Positions 5,924-9,322 of a DNA stretch of 9,322 nt are shown here, piece by piece (the stretch's first letter is position 1; each line of letters begins with the position of its first letter). The stretch is from assembly GCA_002295705.1 (NCBI GenBank), contig DBHP01000119.1, positions 1,327 through 10,648 of the forward strand. Reading direction: 5' to 3'. A program made the position numbers and the translations under genes. The notes beneath the pieces are model-generated. The model ran no database searches. It was not told where the DNA came from and saw only the letters and a program-made list of their open reading frames with translations. This stretch comes from Candidatus Neomicrothrix sp. UBA825 (lineage in GTDB: Bacteria; Actinomycetota; Acidimicrobiia; Acidimicrobiales; UBA8592).

Positions 5924-7501
5924 TTAGCTGTCGAATTTAAACCATTCACCGTTGGTTGGTATCCAACAGTTCACTGGAGCAGGACATCCGTTGTATGTTC
6001 CGTCAGCTCCTTTTGCAGTACTTCGTGAAGCTAGTGTGAACTCAACTGCTTGCATTTGGGTTGAGAAGTAGTTCTTTCCCGGGCCGAATGCTCCTTCACC
6101 GTTGGATCGGAACGCTTGAGGTCCAGAAAGTTCACGCATTGCGTCTGCGAATGAATCTCTCGTTGGATTTACTCCAGCATTCTCAAGAGCGGCTTTAATT
6201 AGGTACTGCATTGTGCACTCACCAGGTGCGTAGTCTGAGTTCAGTAAATCTCCGTCTGCTGTTTCTAGCCCTACTTCACCGGAAGGAGCTCCTTTGTCGC
6301 TCTTGCCGTTGAAAATTGGGAAGTGATCAATCCATTCTTGGCGACATTGCGCTTCGAACGCATCATCATCTCCTACCCCACCGTTAGGGCTTGCATATGA
6401 GTCGTAGGATGTCACGCAGATTGCTCCTTCAGCCGCAGCATTGGTTCGGCTTGCTCCGAATGGGGTGCAGTTTGAGGAAGCTGAGTCAAGGATTGTTCTG
6501 TCCCATGATGGTTGTAAAGCTCCGACTTCTCCCCAGAAACCTGCGGCATAGATGAATGGAAGGATTACAAACACATGGTCTACGCCTTCAGCTGTGAATT
6601 GTGCAACTGCCGCTGCACCTTCTGCGTTAGCTGCTGCATTATCACCGCTTAATGTGTTGACTGTAATCGTGGTAGTTGTGTAACCTGCCCCTTCAAGAAT
6701 TGAGGCTGCGGATTCACCAGCTGCCGCTATTGGGGGATTAGTTGAGTCCAAGATCCCAACTTTGGCACCTGCTGGAATCAGCCCTTGATCCACGATAAGT
6801 TGTGCTCCTGCTTCACCAGCCACCTCGGATGGTGGGTTGAGTGAGAAGAGTCGATCCGGTGCCGCATCGATCATTGCTTGGGATGCAACCTCACCGTAAA
6901 AGAATGTTGTGTCGTTATCTTCAGTGAAGCATGGAATGAATGCTTGGCTGAAACCTGAAGCGTTGATGGCCATGAATACTTGCTCATCAAGTACAGCTTC
7001 GGTACAGGAATTTTCCATCGTTGCTGGGCTTAGTGGATCCCATGTGATTTGTACACCTTCAATCGTTCGGCCGTTGATGCCACCTGCAGCATTCCACTCA
7101 TCAAAGTATTTTGTAAAACGTTCTGATAGGTGATCTGTTGTTAGAGCAGCGGGAAGCGGATAACCGATGTCTATGAGTCCTTGTAGATCTGAGACTATTA
7201 CGCCAATTTTGATGCTGTCTTCTGTGATGCCTACATCGGACGATGTTCGTTCTTCAACAGGTTCTGGTTCCGGCTCCGATGCTTCTTCTTCAGCTGGAGC
7301 TTCTTCTTCAGCAGAGCTACTCGTTTCGCTGCTGCTACTTGTTTCGCTGCTACTTGCCTCACTGCTGCTACTTGTTTCGCTGCTGCTTGCCTCACTGCTT
7401 GAATCGCTACTGCTTGAATCATCGTCGCTTCCACCACAACTGGCCATGATCATGACAAAGCTCAGGAATATAGCCATAAGCTTTAATACTTTTTTATTCA
7501 T
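5924..7501 (-). CDS. LivK-like ABC transporter substrate-binding lipoprotein, 525 aa
   Basis: This is the extracytoplasmic ligand-binding component of a HAAT-type ABC importer. The N-terminus is a lipoprotein signal peptide: basic MNKKVLK, a hydrophobic stretch, and lipobox M-A-S-C with the lipidated Cys at 22. Residues 23-90 form a very acidic Ser/Glu/Asp/Pro linker containing 11-residue repeats. From about 92 a type-1 periplasmic-binding fold begins (IKIGVIVSDL), with NAAGGINGR typical of the Peripla_BP_6 family. The folded part has eight further cysteines, an even number compatible with disulfides outside the membrane. ATG 7501 is chosen because it starts the signal peptide and has GGAGG 4 nt upstream; the longer frame from 7543 would run through the leader palindrome. 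It is the likely partner of the MFS-LivF and LivHMG products, although it is transcribed convergently and about 1.1 kb away. The ligand is unknown. Confidence 0.93.
   Translation of the reverse strand: MNKKVLKLMAIFLSFVMIMASCGGSDDDSSSSDSSSEASSSETSSSSEASSSETSSSSETSSSAEEEAPAEEEASEPEPEPVEERTSSDVGITEDSIKIGVIVSDLQGLIDIGYPLPAALTTDHLSERFTKYFDEWNAAGGINGRTIEGVQITWDPLSPATMENSCTEAVLDEQVFMAINASGFSQAFIPCFTEDNDTTFFYGEVASQAMIDAAPDRLFSLNPPSEVAGEAGAQLIVDQGLIPAGAKVGILDSTNPPIAAAGESAASILEGAGYTTTTITVNTLSGDNAAANAEGAAAVAQFTAEGVDHVFVILPFIYAAGFWGEVGALQPSWDRTILDSASSNCTPFGASRTNAAAEGAICVTSYDSYASPNGGVGDDDAFEAQCRQEWIDHFPIFNGKSDKGAPSGEVGLETADGDLLNSDYAPGECTMQYLIKAALENAGVNPTRDSFADAMRELSGPQAFRSNGEGAFGPGKNYFSTQMQAVEFTLASRSTAKGADGTYNGCPAPVNCWIPTNGEWFKFDS
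7328..7393 (-). repeat. 33-bp tandem repeat in the lipoprotein linker
   Basis: Two adjacent 33-bp units (7361-7393 and 7328-7360) match at 31 of 33 positions, and a partial third unit follows. Each encodes EASSSETSSSS in the lipoprotein linker (residues 37-47 and 48-58). It looks like an in-frame tandem duplication in a disordered spacer. Confidence 0.85.
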
Positions 7502-7505
7502 TTTC

Positions 7506-7510
7506 CCTCC
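7506..7510 (-). promoter_or_regulatory. Ribosome binding site of the lipoprotein gene
   Basis: GGAGG followed by GAAA and ATG 7501 on the minus strand. It decides the start at 7501. Confidence 0.75.
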
Positions 7511-7522
7511 CGCAAATGAAAT

Positions 7523-7546
7523 CTGTTCACCTGGACAGGTCAACAG
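7523..7546. promoter_or_regulatory. 24-bp imperfect palindrome in the lipoprotein gene leader
   Basis: The arms CTGTTCACCTG (7523-7533) and CAGGTCAACAG (7536-7546) pair at 10 of 11 positions around a 2-nt centre. The dyad lies 12 nt upstream of the Shine-Dalgarno and downstream of the predicted promoter. It has no U-tract, so it is not a terminator. An operator for a dimeric regulator, or an mRNA hairpin affecting translation or stability, are the two main readings. Confidence 0.55.
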
Positions 7547-7561
7547 GGTATTTTTTAATTT

Positions 7562-7579
7562 CGCATAGCTGCGTATGCG
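7562..7579. repeat. Short inverted repeat near the predicted lipoprotein transcription start
   Basis: CGCATA and TATGCG are separated by 6 nt (GCTGCG on the plus strand). The repeat sits 3-21 nt past the predicted -10 hexamer on the minus strand. There is no T-run after it on that strand. It could be part of an operator or the first leader hairpin, or chance. Confidence 0.3.
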
Positions 7580-7582
7580 TTT

Positions 7583-7610
7583 AGCCTAGTACTGACCGAA
7601 GAATCGTCAA
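7583..7610 (-). promoter_or_regulatory. Predicted sigma-70-type promoter of the lipoprotein gene
   Basis: On the minus strand TTGACG (7610-7605) is followed after 16 nt by TAGGCT (7588-7583). The -35 is near consensus and the -10 fits the TAGxxT form common in actinobacteria. Transcription from about 7576 would give a leader of roughly 75 nt that includes the 24-bp palindrome. Confidence 0.55.
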
Positions 7611-7624
7611 GCTGAGGAGCTGTT

Positions 7625-8074
7625 TTAGCGCTTTTCGTTAAATTCACCAAGTAGCAGGGTTGTATTTAGAGGGTCAGCTGCTTTGATGAAATATTCTTTG
7701 TATTTTGTGAAACGACCTTGACATTTTGAATCTATTTGGGACTGATCGTAGTCAAGGTCATAGTGTGATTGCAGCCCCAATGCGGTGCCCTGCGACATTG
7801 CGTGATCAGCGTCATCTACTGCAAAAACAACGCCTTTAATGCCTTCACCATTTTTTTCCATCTCATCTCTAACTAGACTTTGAACCCCAGGTAATGGAGA
7901 TATGAGTTCAATTCCAGACTCCCATGCCATCGCAACCCTCACTCCGAATGCTGCTGCCTCGCCGTCGTCATTTTCTGGCGCAAATTCAGCACCTAAAAGT
8001 CTTTTGAAATACTGTTTTCCTTTATCGAAATCCCAAACACCGACCACGATTCTATTTATGCCTTTTTGTTTCAT
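7625..8074 (-). CDS. VOC (glyoxalase/bleomycin-resistance fold) family protein, 149 aa
   Basis: The protein shows the paired beta-alpha-beta-beta-beta pattern of the vicinal oxygen chelate superfamily. One module starts INRIVVGVWDFD (6-17) and leads to GIELISPLPG (54-63); the second starts IKGVVFAVDD (79-88) and ends near NTTLLLGEF. The segment around GIELISPLPG and NGEGIKGV recalls methylmalonyl-CoA epimerases. However, the first strand has Arg8 where metal-binding members have His, and Lys80 stands where the second His is usual, so metal binding is doubtful. Length is normal for the fold. The gene begins 18 nt after the last base of the exporter stop codon's triplet boundary, with 17-18 nt between them and no clear Shine-Dalgarno, so coupled translation from the upstream exporter gene is likely. 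The function could be an isomerase, a dioxygenase-like enzyme or a small-molecule binder. Confidence 0.8.
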   Translation of the reverse strand: MKQKGINRIVVGVWDFDKGKQYFKRLLGAEFAPENDDGEAAAFGVRVAMAWESGIELISPLPGVQSLVRDEMEKNGEGIKGVVFAVDDADHAMSQGTALGLQSHYDLDYDQSQIDSKCQGRFTKYKEYFIKAADPLNTTLLLGEFNEKR

Positions 8075-8092
8075 GTGGCAAACTTAGCGTGA

Positions 8093-9322
8093 TTAGGCCT
8101 TCGATGTTTTATCTGAGCCTCCGAAAAATGCAAAAAGAAGCGTTTGGGCTATGTAGCAGCCGATTCCGAGTATCCATGTAGTTTGGATGCCGTCAAGTGC
8201 AGACTGAGGTGAGGCTGGTCGGCCGATAATGGTGAAAGCCAGAGCAACGCCGAGGGCCAAGGCTAATTGGAAGATTGTTGTACGCCCTGCCCCTGCCATA
8301 CCAAATTGGTCTCTCGGTACATCCCGCATAGCCGCTCCTATGAGTTGAGCGAAACCAAAACCTGCTGCAAAACCAATCAGAATACCTGGGATAAAAATTC
8401 CCATTAAATAATCAGGTTGCGTATTAGTAAAAATCAGATGCAGGGTGAGACCTGTCGCGCCAAGAAGTCCACCTATTGTAAGTATTGGACCGTTACCTAT
8501 TCGTTCAGCGAGTCGACCAGCTGGAGGTGAGACGAATGCCGTCAGTAACGGTGCAGGTGCGATAGCGAAACCTGTCTTTAACACTGACCACCCCCACACA
8601 CTTTGGATGAAAGTAGGTAATGAAATGAGCCATGAGAAGAACGCGACCATGAAGAACACTGTTCCAATCATTCCTACTGAGAATGTCTTCAATTTAAAAA
8701 GATCAAGATCGAATAGTGGTGCTTTATGTCTCTGGGATCGGATGATAAAAGCGGTCACGAGCAGAAAAGCGATTGCGAATGACAAAATGAGATTCAGTGA
8801 TGACCATCCCCATTTATCGCCTTGCGTTATAGCCAAAATTGCGATACCAACCCCAAGTGAAGCAAGCGGAACACTGATGAGGTCAACTTTCTGAGGAATG
8901 GAGTCACTGACACTCTCGGGAACCCATCGTGGTCCAAGGATAATAACAATCCCGGCGACTGGGACGTTTATGAAGAAGACTGCTTGCCACCCAAACGCAT
9001 CTACCAAAAGAGCTCCTAACGATGGTCCAAGGGCTGCGGCTAGTCCACCCATTGCACCCCATGTTCCGATAGCTGTTTGAATTTTTGATGGAGGGAAAGC
9101 GGCGAGGAGCAACGCTAACCCTGCAGGGTATTGCATCGCGCCTCCAATAGCTTGTAAAACGCGCGCAACTATTAAGAAATTTGCTGAGGGGGAAATGCCA
9201 GCGGCACATGACGCTACGAGGAAGACAAACAACCCCCAGAAGAACATCTTTTTTCTTCCATACCTATCGGCTAGCCACCCCGATACAAGCAATAACGAAG
9301 CGACACCTATGGTGTAAGCGTT
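8093..9322 (-). CDS. MFS exporter, DHA2 (EmrB/QacA) type, N-terminus outside the window
   Basis: The minus-strand frame is open to the window edge. Reading from 9322 it begins NAYTIGVASLLLVSGWLADR, which is normal MFS sequence, so the TTG at 9292 is not the start. The visible 409 residues contain motif A (GWLADRYGRKK), RVLQAIGGAMQYPAG, and a motif-C-like region (ALGPSLGALL, then GWQAVFFINVPVAG), all typical of 14-helix drug:H+ antiporters; TM1 and probably a few residues before it are missing. Hydrophobic helices continue to the C-terminus. Such proteins expel drugs, metabolites or amino acids across the inner membrane using the proton gradient. It is followed by the VOC gene in the same orientation, suggesting an operon. 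No adaptor protein (EmrA type) is seen here. The substrate cannot be inferred. Confidence 0.92.
   Translation of the reverse strand, partial: NAYTIGVASLLLVSGWLADRYGRKKMFFWGLFVFLVASCAAGISPSANFLIVARVLQAIGGAMQYPAGLALLLAAFPPSKIQTAIGTWGAMGGLAAALGPSLGALLVDAFGWQAVFFINVPVAGIVIILGPRWVPESVSDSIPQKVDLISVPLASLGVGIAILAITQGDKWGWSSLNLILSFAIAFLLVTAFIIRSQRHKAPLFDLDLFKLKTFSVGMIGTVFFMVAFFSWLISLPTFIQSVWGWSVLKTGFAIAPAPLLTAFVSPPAGRLAERIGNGPILTIGGLLGATGLTLHLIFTNTQPDYLMGIFIPGILIGFAAGFGFAQLIGAAMRDVPRDQFGMAGAGRTTIFQLALALGVALAFTIIGRPASPQSALDGIQTTWILGIGCYIAQTLLFAFFGGSDKTSKA

Noticed and set aside
5833..5949. Longer N-terminus for the nitroreductase from ATG 5949
   Set aside because: The extra 39 residues are encoded across the lipoprotein stop and the intrinsic terminator. 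The ATG at 5832 has a proper GGAGG and starts at the family's normal N-terminus.
7328..7393. Direct repeats as a CRISPR array
   Set aside because: There are only two adjacent units with no spacers, and they are in frame within a coding linker.
7502..7543. Longer N-terminus for the lipoprotein from 7543
   Set aside because: It would put 14 polar residues before a classic lipoprotein signal peptide and translate the leader palindrome. The ATG at 7501 has GGAGG 4 nt upstream.
7167..7568. 133-residue plus-strand frame rich in Leu and Ser
   Set aside because: It is the antisense reading of the Ser/Glu repeat linker of the lipoprotein gene. The composition follows from the GCT/CTT-rich repeats, and there is no ribosome binding site or family resemblance.
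8445..8894. 149-residue plus-strand frame
   Set aside because: It is antisense to the DHA2 exporter, with low-quality composition and no support for translation.
9290..9292. TTG as start of the DHA2 exporter
   Set aside because: The frame continues to the window edge with good MFS helix sequence and TM1 would be absent, so the gene is simply cut by the window.

Overview
The window looks like a piece of a bacterial chromosome with moderate GC content. It is probably from an actinobacterium, perhaps a marine Acidimicrobiia-type lineage. This is an inference from three things: the fused branched-chain-amino-acid-type (Liv/HAAT) ABC transporter genes, a lipoprotein with a long acidic Ser/Glu linker, and a TTGACG-N16-TAGGCT promoter resembling actinobacterial sigma-70 promoters. 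No rRNA, tRNA, CRISPR array, integrase or transposase is visible.

Left half (+ strand, 2-4788): two large fused genes form an apparent operon with a 2-nt gap. The first, whose 5' end lies outside the window, joins a 12-helix MFS permease domain to a LivF-type ABC ATPase. The second joins LivH permease, LivM permease and LivG ATPase in one 940-residue chain. Together they supply both permeases and both ATPases of a HAAT importer in two polypeptides, plus an extra MFS domain.

Middle (- strand, 4850-7501): convergent to that operon are a 57-residue hypothetical protein (4850-5023), an FMN nitroreductase (5182-5832) and a LivK-like substrate-binding lipoprotein (5924-7501). The lipoprotein gene is the obvious missing extracytoplasmic partner of the importer, but it is on the opposite strand about 1.1 kb away. 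It has its own predicted promoter, a leader with a striking 24-bp imperfect palindrome, and a strong intrinsic terminator just past its stop. The nitroreductase, the small gene and the lipoprotein gene all use the same GGAGG-N4-ATG arrangement.

Right end (- strand, 7625-9322): a DHA2/EmrB-QacA-type MFS exporter, whose N-terminus lies beyond the window, is followed after 17 nt by a divergent vicinal-oxygen-chelate (glyoxalase-like) protein.

Taken together this is a transport-centred locus: a high-affinity ABC importer for a small organic acid, amino acid or amide of unknown identity, an MFS exporter, and two small-molecule redox or isomerase-type enzymes. The most unusual item is the MFS-LivF fusion paired with the LivH-LivM-LivG fusion. 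The ligand cannot be read from the sequence.
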